This document shows positions 32,155-42,100 of a stretch of DNA of 64,000 nucleotides, in pieces (the first letter of the stretch is position 1; each line of letters starts with the position of its first letter). Location of the stretch: assembly GCA_026122225.1 (NCBI GenBank), contig JANEZZ010001629.1:1-64000 (forward strand), read 5' to 3'. The notes beneath the pieces were generated by a model. That model was not told where the DNA came from, did not search any database, and saw only the letters and a program-made list of their open reading frames with translations. The stretch comes from Heloderma charlesbogerti (Eukaryota; Chordata; Lepidosauria; Squamata; Helodermatidae). The position numbers and the translations under genes are program-made.

Positions 32155-32783
32155 TCATGCCCCCATTGGAAAAGTCCTCCTCAGAGGGAGAGCTAGAGGC
32201 CCCAGAAGCCTGGAACACTCCAGACCAGGGACTGCCACCAGGCCCACAGGGGCCTGAGCCCTCAGGGGAGGTGGTTGCAGGGCCATCCCTATCAGGAGAA
32301 AGGGACTGTGCTTCTGAGGCAGAGGCTGAACCACCCCCTGACCCCTGGGAGCATTGTCACCTCAAGCAGAAGACTACTAGGGCTCCTGTGTGAAGAGTGC
32401 TCACTTCCAGAAAAGGTCTCCTCAGGAGAAAGAGACTCCTCAGGAATAAGGTTCTGGAACCGGAGCTTTGATTGCTGCAGCTGAGGTCTGGGCGGGGTCC
32501 AGCAGGCTTTGGGCTTAAAAGCCTTCACTGAAAACACAGCCAACATTGGAACAACAGTGTCCATCTGGACTCTATGTTGTGCACCTTGTCTCCTGAATTG
32601 TGCCCCATGAATGATGCTCTGTTTCCTGACCATTTGGACTGCCTAATGAGCCTGCTTAGTGCTGTGCAATGTACCTGACGGACTTACTGTGGTTGACTTC
32701 TTGCTTGCTATATTGACTACTACTGCTGTTGCCTGATCCTCTTTGTCTGATTGATTGCCTGTGTTCTGACTTCTGCCTGGATA
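32141..32783 (+). mobile_element. LTR-like repeat, second copy
   Basis: Plus-strand relative of 15105-15735. It encodes an acidic segment with EKSSSEGELEAPE near its start and SLSGERD about 45 residues later, then a stop. A possible TATA-like 'gggcttaaaagcc' lies near 32511, and C/T-rich sequence follows. CR1 sequence begins at 32784. No gag, protease or polymerase is visible; the LTR interpretation is inferred from layout only. Confidence 0.5.
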
Positions 32784-33535
32784 AATGCCAAGTTCTGAAC
32801 CTAGGAAAAAGAAACCAAATGCACAGTTACAAGATGGGCGATACTTAGCTCAACAATACTACAAGCGAGAAGGATCTTGGAATTGTTGTCGATCACAAGC
32901 TGAATATGAGCCAACAATGTGATGTGGCTGCAAAAAAGGCAAATGCTATTTGGGGCTGCATTAATAGAAGTATAGTTTCCAAACCACATGAAATACTAGT
33001 TCCCGTCTCCTCAGAACTGGCTAGGCCTCATCTGGAGTACTGTGTCCAGTTCTGGGCACCACACTTTAAGAATGATGCAGACAAACTGGAGAGGGTTCAG
33101 ATGAGGGCAACGAAGATGATCAGGGGACTGGAAACAAAGCCCTATGAAGAGAGACTGAAAGAGCTGGGCATGTTTAGCCTTGAGAAGACTGAGGGGAGAT
33201 ATGACGGTGCTCTTCAAGTACTTGAAAGGTTGTCACAGAGAGGAAAGCCAGGATCTCTTCTCCATCATCCCATAGTTCAGGACATGGAAGAATGGGCTCA
33301 AGTGACAGGAAGCCATATTCTGGCTGAACATCAGGAAAAACTTCCTGACTGTTAGAGCAGTATGATAATGGAACCAATTCCCTAGGGAAGTGGTGGGCTC
33401 TCCCACATTGGAAGCATTCGAGATGAAGCTGGACAGCCACTTGTCAGGGATGCTTGACTTGGATTCCTGCATTGAGCAGGGGGTTGGACTCGATGGTCAT
33501 ATAGGTCCCTTCCAACCCTACTATTCTATGATTCT
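32784..33535 (+). mobile_element. CR1 LINE, ORF2 C-terminal third plus 3' UTR
   Basis: From 32906 the frame reads QQCDVAAKKANAIWGCINRS, then [20 protein letters not shown] and [20 protein letters not shown], before frameshifting near 33195. The 3' UTR ends 'ctattctatgattcta'. It starts abruptly next to the LTR-like repeat. Confidence 0.93.
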
Positions 33536-34099
33536 AGACCACCTCTGTTGTAGCTGGAACCTCATTGGTTAACCACCTGTATGCTTGAAGGTTTGCTGTA
33601 GGGACGTCAGAGAATTTCTCCACAAATCATAGCTGGGGTTTGGGGGTTTTGAGCTTTCCTTACTTAATAGACAGCCAATGGGTGTGTGTGTGTGTGTGTG
33701 TGCGCGTGCATGCATATCCTATCTTTTATTTTTGTTGTATTTTTTATTTAAAAAAAAAAATTCTTGGCTGCATTTCAGGGTAGAAGCCCTCCCAAGGCGG
33801 CTCCCAGCAATAAAATACATAAAAATACACTTTTTGTTGTACAATCCCCTCTCCAGCAGCTTCCACAGCTTCCCACACTTCAGTTAAGGCCTAGGGGAAG
33901 ATGGCATGCGGTAACTCCTCCTCCCAGAGGCCTTTTCAGATCAGGAAGTGTGGGAAGCCAGGGAAGCCACAAGTAATGGGGAGATGTGCAATCAAAAGTG
34001 TTATTTAAAACAAAACACCACACAGCACCCTCACCCACCTTGCAGCGATCACGTAAGCTCAAAAAGCTACCAAAAGGAGTTGTACAGATATTCTAAGGT
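33536..34099. other. Mostly unassigned; hAT-like start at 33598 and an inverted repeat
   Basis: A TAGGGACGTCAGAGAA-like end occurs at 33598 without a partner. (GT)n lies at 33678-33701. 'cttcccacacttcag' near 33868 faces 'gaagtgtgggaagcc' near 33945, a ~100-bp foldback. Confidence 0.4.
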
Positions 34100-34156
34100 G
34101 CACACACACTCACACACACTCACATGCACACACACACACGCACACACACACACACA
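34100..34156 (+). repeat. (CA)n microsatellite
   Basis: Interrupted CA/CACT repeats. Confidence 0.93.
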
Positions 34157-34215
34157 AGGGTAAGGCAGAAAAATGGAAGCCTCGTTCATAGGGGAAGGAA
34201 ACTTTGGGGGAAATT

Positions 34216-34645
34216 AAGAACATAAGAAGAGCCATGCTGGATCAGACTAAAGGTCCATCTAGTCCAGGATTCTGTTCACACAGTGGCCAGCCAGTTGCCC
34301 ACAGAAAACCCACAAGCAGGACATGAGTGCAACAGCACTCTCCCACCCATGTTCCCTGGCAACCAGTGTACATGGCAACTCACTGCCTCTGGTACTGGAG
34401 GTAGCACATAGCCATCAGGACTTGTAGGCATTGATAGCCTTCTCCAGGAATTTATCTAATCCCCTTTTAAAGTCATCCAAATTGGTGGCCATCACTATGT
34501 CTTGCCATAGTGAATTCCATAGTTTGACTACGCACTGTGTGAAAAAGTACTTCCTTTTATCTGTCTTGAAGCAGCCACCCATCAGCTTCATGGGATGACC
34601 CCACTGGGTTCTACTACTATGAGAGAGGGAGAAAACTGGCACAGC
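34216..34645 (-). mobile_element. CR1 LINE 3' end
   Basis: The minus strand encodes GGCFKTDKRKYFFTQCVVKL and FKRGLDKFLEKA, the ORF2 C-terminus. The 3' UTR extends to the cttatgttctt terminus at 34216. Confidence 0.92.
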
Positions 34646-35527
34646 ACAAATTTCCAGGCACTTCTTGTCGGTGGGATGGAGCAGGAAGAGCTCCAGATGG
34701 ATGCAGGGGCTGGAAAATATGAATATAGGAAGCCGTCTTATGCCAAGTAAGAGCTTTGGTCTGTCCAGCTCAGGATTGTCTACACTGACTGACAGTATCT
34801 CTCTAGGATTTCAGACCTGTCTTTTCCAGCCATACCTTTGATGTAGACACCAACCCACAGCCATATATACAGCTTTGGTAAAAAGTCCCATTTGTATGAA
34901 AAATAAACATTGTCCTGCTGGATTTGATCAAGGATTATGCAGCATTCAATTGTCAGCAATGGCTGGCCAGATGCCTCTTGGGGACAGGGTTTGGGGTCCC
35001 AAGCAAATTCTCTTACATTCCAATTTGCTTGCAAAATCATTCAAACACCACTGAACAATGACACCAGTATGATTTATCTTGAGGGGGCAGCATTCATGCA
35101 AAGATGTTTCGAGCCTCTTGCATTTCTCTTTAGGTAAGGAGGCAATGTTGAAAAATGTACTGACAAGTTCTCCAGGTCTGTGAGGAATAGACTCCTCCTG
35201 GTGGACTCACAGATGGTATTGCATGAAAGCACTTGCTGTGTGGGGTCAGGAACAAAGCAATACACCCACCCCTTATCTCACTGCTCTGAAATGTCTTTTC
35301 AATAAAGGGCTTCAGTTTCATGCCTTGCAATGCATCAACAAGATGTCAACAGATCAGACTGACAAAAAATGCCACCTCCAGTAAAGATCACATCCAGCCA
35401 TCTTTTGGAAGATAAAAACAGTCATTTTCCAGTAGAATCCCATCACACCTTATTTGGAGACACAGCTCTATCAACAACGATGAAAGCCATCCCATATTGC
35501 TACTGGAATTCCATAAAAAGGAACAGC
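34646..35527. other. No gene or repeat recognised
   Basis: Unassigned; short frames on both strands only. Confidence 0.4.
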
Positions 35528-35535
35528 CCTGAACC

Positions 35536-36034
35536 TAGGGATGTCACAAGAGTTGGGGAAGGGGGTGGAGTCCAGTAGACTCCCCCTTGCTTGTGGCCCC
35601 TGGATCCACTCGCCGAACCTCAGTGCTCACTTGCATCCGCTCATGGAGCAAACCTGTGCATGGTGAGCAGGTCTGGAAAGTTCTCCCCTCCTTGCAAGGA
35701 GCTAACAAGGTGTGGTTGGCATGACTCCTGCCTCTGCCGCCTGGCAAACCTTGACAGTGGGTGGAGGCAAGAGTCGACCTTAACCCCTTTGCAAGGAGAG
35801 GAGAATGAGGGGTTAATGGGCAGCAACAGGGACTTCCTTCATGGACACCAATTATGCAACATTAAAAATACGGACGTTCCGAAGCCACCTTTGTTGCGCA
35901 CAATGGTGGTTCCCTATGAGGGCGGGCAGCCCCACAGCTTCCATGGGCACTTGCCAGGCCATTTAGAAGCTTGCACAGCACTGGCTCAGCAAGCACAAGA
36001 CGAAGACAAATGCAGGTGAGTCCGTCCATCCCTA
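35536..36034. mobile_element. hAT-type foldback MITE
   Basis: TAGGGATG to CATCCCTA, but flanks cctgaacc and cctgtgtc agree at only 5 of 8. The left arm 'gggggtggagtccagtagac' matches 12290-12792. The core has inverted 'cctccttgcaaggagc' / 'ctttgcaaggagagg' parts. Confidence 0.7.
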
Positions 36035-36382
36035 CCTGTGTCACTAGTTGGCCTCAATTATTGAACAGGTCCCAAAAGGACCAGTGGGCCGCTAGCATTG
36101 TCCCTGCCAATGCAATCCCTTATTATATCCACATCTTCAGAACATAAGAAGATCCAAGCTCCAAGATCCATACCAAGGGTCCATCTAGTCCAGCATTCGG
36201 TTCACACAGTGACCGACCAGCTGTCAACAGGAATCCCACGATCAGGACACGAGCGCAACAGCACCCTCTCACCCATGTTCCCCAGCAACTGGTGTACACA
36301 GGCTCACTGCCTCTGGGACTGGAGGTACTACATAGCCATCAGGACTAGTAGCCATTGATAGCCTTCTCCTCCAGGAATTTGT

Positions 36383-36589
36383 CTACCTCCTTTTAAAGCC
36401 ATCCAAATTAGTGGCCATCACTACATCATATGGTAGCGAATTCCAGAGTTTAACTACACACTGTGTGAAGAAGTCCTTCCTTTTATCTGCCCTGAATCTC
36501 CCACCAATCAGCTTCATGGGATGAGCCCAGGTTCTAGTATTTTGAGAGATGGAGAAAAATTTCCACCCAATCCACATTCTCCACACCAT
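36383..36589 (-). pseudogene. CR1 ORF2 C-terminal domain remnant
   Basis: Contains GGRFRADKRKDFFTQCVVKL and WNSLPYDVVMATNLDGFKRR, the conserved tail of CR1 ORF2. A stop follows where FKRELDKFL would continue, and the upstream frame is broken. Confidence 0.9.
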
Positions 36590-36764
36590 GCATAATTCTG
36601 TACACCTCTATCATGTCCCCCCTTACCTTCCTCTTTTCAAAGCTATACAGTCCCCAGTATTGTCACCTTCCCTCATAGAGGAGCTGCTCCAGCCCTTTGA
36701 TCATTTTAGTTGCCCTTTTCTGCACTTTTTCCAGCTCTACAATTTTTTTTTTTAGTTATGGTGA

Positions 36765-36992
36765 CTAGAACTGTACACAGTATGGTAAGTGTGGTCGCAC
36801 CATAGACTTGTAGAAAGGCAGTATGATATTGGCAGTTTTATCCTCAATTCCTTTCCTAATTACACCTAACATGGAGTTTGCCTCTGTTTTTACAGTGGCC
36901 ACACACTGGGCTAACATTTTAATTGAACTGTCCATCATAACCCCAACCCCTAGACCTCTTCTTTGGTTGGTCACTGCTAGCTCAGATTCCAT
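36765..36992 (-). pseudogene. CR1 ORF2 post-polymerase remnant
   Basis: Encodes GLGVGVMMDSSIKMLAQCVA and YKSMVRPHLPYCVQF, the region between the polymerase palm and the C-terminal domain. It lies immediately downstream of the 36992-37720 segment but in another frame. The LPYCVQF ending corresponds to the LEYCVQFW motif in intact copies. Confidence 0.88.
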
Positions 36993-37720
36993 CAGTTTAT
37001 ACTTGAAGTTATGATTTCTTCCCCGACATGCACCACTTTACATTTGCTTACGCTGAACCACATTTGCCATTTAGATTCCCATTCTCCCAGTTTGTAGAGA
37101 TCCTTTTGGAGCTTCTCACAATCCCTTTTTGTTCTAACTATCCTAAATAATTTGGTGCAGTCAGCAAACTTGGCCACTTCACTGCTCACTCCTAATTCCA
37201 GATCATTTATGAACAGGTTGAAAAGCATTGGTCCTAATACAGATCCCTGTGGGACCACACTATTTTCTCCCCTCCATTGGGAGAATTTACTATTTATTCC
37301 TGATCTCTGCTTTCTATTCTTTAAACAGTTACTGATCCATAAGAGGACCTGTCTTCTTATTCCATGTTTTTGGTGAAGGACTTTGTCAAAAGCCTTTTGG
37401 AAGTCCAAGTAAACAATGTCTACCAGATCAGCCCTGTCTACATGGTTATTGACACTCTCAAAGAACTCTAAAAGGTTAGTGAGAGAGGATTTACCTTTCC
37501 AGAAGCCGTGTTGATTCTTTTCCAGCAGGGCTTGTCCTTCTATATGCTTACTAATTTTATCTTTAATAATGCCTTCAACCAATTTACCTAGAACAGACGT
37601 TAAGCTAACTGGCCTGTAATTTCCCAGTTCCCCCTGGATCCCTTTTTTAAAAATTGCTGTTACATTAGCCATCTGCCAGTGCTCTGGTATAGAGGCTGAT
37701 CTTAGGGACATGTTGCACAT
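36992..37720 (-). pseudogene. CR1 ORF2 reverse transcriptase domain, inactive
   Basis: A 242-codon open segment with non-LTR reverse transcriptase motifs in order: WQMANVTAIFKKG (15-27), NYRPVSLTSVLGKLVE (34-49), motif A YLDFQKAFDKV (104-114), PQGSVLGPMLFNLFINDL (157-174) and the catalytic box (185-188). The last reads FADC instead of F/Y-A-D-D, so the second catalytic aspartate is lost. Between motif A and HGIRRQVLLWI a few residues are missing compared with other CR1 copies. In life it would copy CR1 RNA at a nicked target; here it is dead. Confidence 0.92.
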
Positions 37721-37725
37721 TTTGG

Positions 37726-38045
37726 TTAGAAAATCACCAATTTCATTTTGAGTTCTTTGAGAACTCTAGGATGGATACCACCTGGGCCCAGTGATTTATT
37801 TGCTTTCAATTTATCAATGAGGTTGAGAACTTCATCTTTTGTCACCACTATTTGCCTCAGTTCCTCAGACTCCTTTCCTGAAAACATCAGTTCAGGCACA
37901 TGTATCTGTCCTATATCTTTTGTAGTGAAGACAGATGAAAAGAATTCATTAAGCTTCTCTGCAGTCCCCTTGTCCTCCTTCAGTACTCCTTTAACTCCAT
38001 TGCCATCCAATGGTCCAACTGCCGCCCTAGCTGGTTTTCTTCTTC
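37726..38045 (-). pseudogene. CR1 ORF2 linker between endonuclease and polymerase
   Basis: Encodes AEKLNEFFSSVFTTKD and VLNLIDKLKANKSLGPGGIH followed by PRVLKEL. This SLGPGGIHPRVLKEL-type motif is typical just before the CR1 polymerase. It ends at the palindromic insertion at 38047. Confidence 0.88.
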
Positions 38046-38046
38046 T

Positions 38047-38163
38047 GATATATTTAGGACACAATCCTATGCATGTTTAGACAGAAAAAATCCTACAACT
38101 CTCAGAATGCTGGGAGTTGTAGGATTTTTTTTTCCTGTGTAAACATACATAAGATTGTGCCCT
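38047..38163. mobile_element. Palindromic MITE inserted in CR1 ORF2
   Basis: 'acacaatcctatgcatgtt' faces 'acatacataagattgtgcc', and the central arms 'aaaatcctacaactctcaga' and 'tgggagttgtaggatttttt' pair almost perfectly. A half copy is at 48709-48770. It interrupts the CR1 upstream of the linker and so is younger than that CR1. Confidence 0.8.
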
Positions 38164-38464
38164 TAAAGAATTCTTTATTGATGGCCTTAATATTGTTAGT
38201 GATATGCTCTTCAAAAAAAATTTTGCATCTCTCATTGCCTGCTTTGCATCACCTTTGTGCAAGCTTGTGCTCCCTTTTGTTTTCCTTGCTTGGGCAAGAC
38301 TTTTCTGAAGGAAGCTCTCTTTTCTCTAATAGCTCCCTTAACCCTGCTCATTAACCATGCCGGTGACCTCTTGGACTTGTGTTTTTTAGTAATCTCCAAG
38401 CATTCTGAGGGATTTGATCCTCTTGACTCCCCCTTTTAACTTCCTTTTCACCAGTTCCCTCATT

Positions 38465-38888
38465 TTAGAGAGAATTTCCTCTTTTGAAGTCAAATGTAAT
38501 GGTGTTGGACTTCCTGGGCAATTTTCCACTTACATATATATTAAATCTGATAGCACTATGATCACTGTTTCCAACTGGTTCAACAACATTTAAATCTCGT
38601 ACTAGGTCCTGAGCAACACCACTTAGGATTAAATCCAAGGTCATCTTCCATGACCAACTGTTCACAATCATTTAGGGCATCAAGAAATTTAACCTCTTTG
38701 TTGTGACTGGAACATGCTTTTATCCAGTCAATGTGGGGGTAACTGAAGTCACCCATTATTACAACACGTCCTTGTTTGGAGGCCTCCCTGATTTCATTTT
38801 CCATCTCAAGGTCACCTTGAACATTCTGGTCTGAGGGATGACAGCATGTTCCTAGCACTAAATTAGTTTTGGAGCCTGGTATTGTCAC
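38465..38888 (-). pseudogene. CR1 ORF2 endonuclease (APE-like) remnant
   Basis: Encodes GRVVIMGDFSYPHIDW, with the GDFN/S-P-I-DW motif of APE-type LINE endonucleases, and after a frameshift GNSDHSAIRFNI, the SDH catalytic motif. The two pieces overlap in different frames (38580-38888 and 38465-38671). The N-terminal half of the domain is missing. Confidence 0.88.
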
Positions 38889-39112
38889 CCACAGTGCTTC
38901 TGCGGAAGAACCTATCCCTTTTTAGGTGTTCTAGTCTGCACAACACTATGCCCTCTTTGACGTAGGGAGAGTGTATGGCCTATAATTGCACAGCAGCTCA
39001 GGTAACTCAAGCTGCTCCATCCATTTTCTCATCCAAATGGGTGGCAACCACAACTAGAAGCAGCAGGGAAGCAGTGGCAGGTGATGCTGAACAGTTAACT
39101 GTGGAGCTTCCA

Positions 39113-39545
39113 AGGGTGCAATCCTATGGACTGTGCCCTTGCTGCTCAGAAGTCCCTGAACCTGGAGGCTTCCAAGATATGTATGCCCTGCCAGGCTGAA
39201 GCAGGCAGGGCGGGAGCAGCAGTGGTGGCAACCTTTGCCTCCCTATCCTCCGATCTCCTTTTCTAGTGAGAGCACTTTGGAGGGAGAGGGGAGGAGGGTC
39301 AAGATAAATCTATCCTGGCCTCTCCAGACTCCTCCCCTTCCCACCCGTTGGAACGCCCCCTTTCCCCCTCTCCAAGGTCAAGCTTCTTTCCCCAGAGAAG
39401 CAGCTGTCAGAGAGGGGGCCTGACAGGGGGAAGATCTCCAATCCCCCCCTTCCAAGGTAGGAGCACCGTCTCCAACTCGTAAGGGATTTTCTGAGCCATC
39501 CTGTGGTCCCTGGGATAGTTGCCCAGGGACCATAGCATAGCTCTC
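39113..39545. mobile_element. Possible foldback MITE of the GGTGCAATCCTATGG group
   Basis: Starts 'aagggtgcaatcctatgg' as in 25788-26221. 'ggtccctgggatagttgcc' faces 'cagggaccatagcatagc' near the right side. The right terminus lacks a clear complement of the left. Confidence 0.45.
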
Positions 39546-39994
39546 TAAACTGAGTGCCAGATTTAAAGTTTGACTAGAGGGACGTTCAGATGATCTCACC
39601 CCCACCCACTGAGAGAATGTGTGAGGGGGCTTACAAGATTCTATGGGCTAGTTCCCACATGTACAGCAGGCACATGCACGCACACATGTGCTATTGCCTA
39701 GCAACTGACGTTGCACTCCTTCACATGATGGAGACCCCGGTTGGTTCCACTTCATGTGGAGGAGCTCTACATGCATACATCAGTGTGTGCGAAGGCCCCC
39801 TTCACATGATAGCTGAACATGCAGACAGCAATGTCTGTAGCCACTGCGTATGGTCCATTCAGCCCTGTGACCCCCTGACATATTATTTCAATGTGTGGGT
39901 CGGGGAGTGAGGGGTGTTCTCTGAACTTTCCCTTCTTCTTAAGTACTACAAAGTTAATCTACATCTGTATGTAACTGTTACACTCTTCATTTAA
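39546..39994. other. Unassigned, with inverted 'cttcacatgat' segments
   Basis: 39645-39870 contains repeated ttcacatgat(g/a) and acatgtg words that may be a decayed foldback element related to 52065-52301. No gene seen. Confidence 0.35.
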
Positions 39995-40125
39995 GGTAGG
40001 ATGGGGAAACTCTGGAACTCCAGTTGTTGTTGGATTCAAATTCCCATCAAGCCCCTGCCAGCATGGCTAATGGGCAGGTGTGGTGGGAGTTATTGTCCAG
40101 CAATATATGGAGGACCCTTGATTTG
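39995..40125. mobile_element. Short palindromic MITE
   Basis: 'ccagttgttgttggattcaa' is answered by 'gttattgtccagcaatatat', with a core of 'cagcatggctaatgg'. It is a diverged relative of 23950-24058. Confidence 0.55.
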
Positions 40126-41274
40126 AAGGAAGTAAAAACTTCTCTCACAGCAATCTAACTCTCTCAGTTGCATCATCGGCTGTCTCACTCACACTGCAGT
40201 GCTGGGAGCTCCCTCTGCTGACAGGGAGGAGAATTCATGCAGTTTTGTGACTGCGGTTTTAGACTGCCATTTGGTATGATGGCAGAGTATGTCCTCTTCC
40301 AAGCATCCCTGACAAATAAGACAATATTATCTCAGGAAGACATGAAGTCCCCCTCATCATGGGAACACATAGATCAATAACATTGAATGGAGAAGCATGA
40401 CATCAGGTGAGACGTACAACCTTTAATTAAAAAAACAACAACAACCATGCTTTAAAAAATGCCAACTGTCTGTTCAAAAACTCGCTTTTATTGCCAATAC
40501 CGTTTTCCATTTAGTTTAAAGAGGACCACAGTGATTGTCACTAATTAATACTGATTAGTGGGCCATGTTCTGTTTTCACTGTTTGTCTTGCACTAACAAT
40601 GAAGGCTATCAGATACAAGCACACGTTGGAGTGCCACTGAATGACATAACCATCATGATAGATGGGTGTCTTTCATCCCTCCTGGATGACTGCCAAGGCA
40701 GCAGAGAGAAGGGAAACATGCGTGATGCATTCCTCAGGCATATATAGGTTTCAGCACATCTTTTAAGCTGCTCTGCCGTATAATGTGACATCACAGTAAT
40801 GAGAGATTTATACATGCAATATCTGATGGGATTAGATTGACATTATAAATGAGCTACAAAATAAAGGTCGCTGAATTGCTGCTGTCACTAAGGTACGATG
40901 AAGAACCCGCAGCAAAAGAAAACTGGAGAACAACACTGAGGGCTGTGCGTAGAATAATCTCCCATTCAGACAAGGCTACTTTCTCCCCCATGAATGGCGC
41001 ACATTCCCAATTACATGAATATAAGCACCAGAGATTGCATATCAGGAAAGTGCCTTCATCAAATAATATTACCAAGGCTGTATATCTCCCTTGTGTGAAA
41101 TATGGAGAATTTTGCAATAAAACCTGCATATTTCAATATGGGCTTTATGTATCTGAAGGAAGCATTAGCATATTTCCTGGCGTTACGTAGGCAAACAGTT
41201 AAATAAAAGATCATCTTCAATGTATACTTTCCTCAGTACCATGACTTCTGAAAAACTGCAGCAGTTAGTACCAG
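40126..41274. other. Low-repeat block, possible conserved non-coding DNA
   Basis: About 1.1 kb without any repeat seen elsewhere in the window. 40480-41230 is A+T rich with well-mixed sequence. A 113-codon frame at 40849-41190 has no recognisable motif. I see no splice or coding pattern I would defend. Confidence 0.35.
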
Positions 41275-41275
41275 G

Positions 41276-41300
41276 TATGTGTGTGTGTGTGTGTGTGTAT
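41276..41300 (+). repeat. (GT)n microsatellite
   Basis: About twelve GT units. Confidence 0.93.
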
Positions 41301-41789
41301 TAGGCCTGAGGGCCTAATTCCATTTTGGTGAATCTCTTGGGGTGACATTCCTCTGGTGAGCGTGGCTGAAAACGAAAGGGGAGGGACCCAAAATACCAGC
41401 ATATTTTAGCTTCAAGCTCTTATCATCAGAAACTAATCCTCAGCAGAGGCATTTCAGCCTTTTATAATGGGGAAAATCTGTGCAGAAGCTGAGACATTGC
41501 CAAATGATTGGCAGTTGGAGGAACGGGGTGGAGCTAGGGGAAGGGGTGTGGCCCTCTAGGAAACCCCAGAGGGCTAGATTGGGCCCCCACAAGGGCTGGA
41601 TTTGCCACCCAGTCCTCAGGTTCTGCACCCCTGCTTCAGGAGAAGGGTCATAGCTCAGTGGCAGGCCACATGCTCTGCATGCCACATGTCCCCAGTTTGA
41701 TTCCCCATATCATCAGGTAGGGTTGAGCTGCTGCCAATCGAGGTAGAGAATATTAAGCTAGATGGACCAATGTTCTGACTTGATATATG
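41301..41789. other. No gene recognised; possible hAT end at 41631
   Basis: The phrase 'ggttctgcacccctgc' near 41620 resembles the end of a CAGGGGTG-type hAT element. Nothing else is assignable. Confidence 0.35.
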
Positions 41790-42100
41790 TAGGGGTGTTA
41801 GAGAAATCCACAACAGAACCAAATCAGTTTGGATTTTCATGAAACCCCGGATTCCACAGCGGACCAGCTTTTCCCCTGTCGGGTGGATTCCATGGACTTG
41901 TGGACCATTTTTGTAACTTTCCCAAATTTTGCACAGCTTTCATCATAGAAAAATATGCCAAAAAAAATCCCATCCAAGAATGTGCAATTCCCCCATAGCC
42001 TAAAGCCTGAAATTGTGCATTTGGGGGGAATTCGTGCATTTTTGCATGTGCGAATTTGTGCAAATTTGGAAACAAAAAAAATCCGATTGATGGCTGGAAG
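41790..42100. mobile_element. hAT-type MITE, right end missing
   Basis: Starts TAGGGGTG and follows 11580-11964 closely ('aaatttggaaacaaaaaaaa' near 42063), but stops at about 42100 where the next element begins. The last ~75 bp expected from the relative are absent. Confidence 0.75.

Larger units (their letters stand above)
36136..38970 (-). mobile_element. Longest CR1 LINE copy, 5' truncated and inactive
   Basis: Reading from high to low coordinates: endonuclease (about 38888-38465), linker, reverse transcriptase (37720-36992, continuing to about 36765), C-terminal domain (about 36589-36383) and 3' UTR ending at 36136-36150 with the complement of cttatgttct. It is about 2.8 kb, against roughly 4 kb or more for full-length CR1. 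ORF1 and the endonuclease N-terminus are missing. Frameshifts separate the segments, and a palindromic MITE interrupts it at 38047-38163. Confidence 0.93.

Noticed and set aside
37152..37376. Plus-strand frames opposite the CR1 polymerase
   Set aside because: Shadows of the minus-strand CR1 ORF2 remnant.
40849..41190. 113-codon frame as an exon
   Set aside because: No recognisable domain and the antisense frame is similarly long. Better tested as conserved non-coding DNA.
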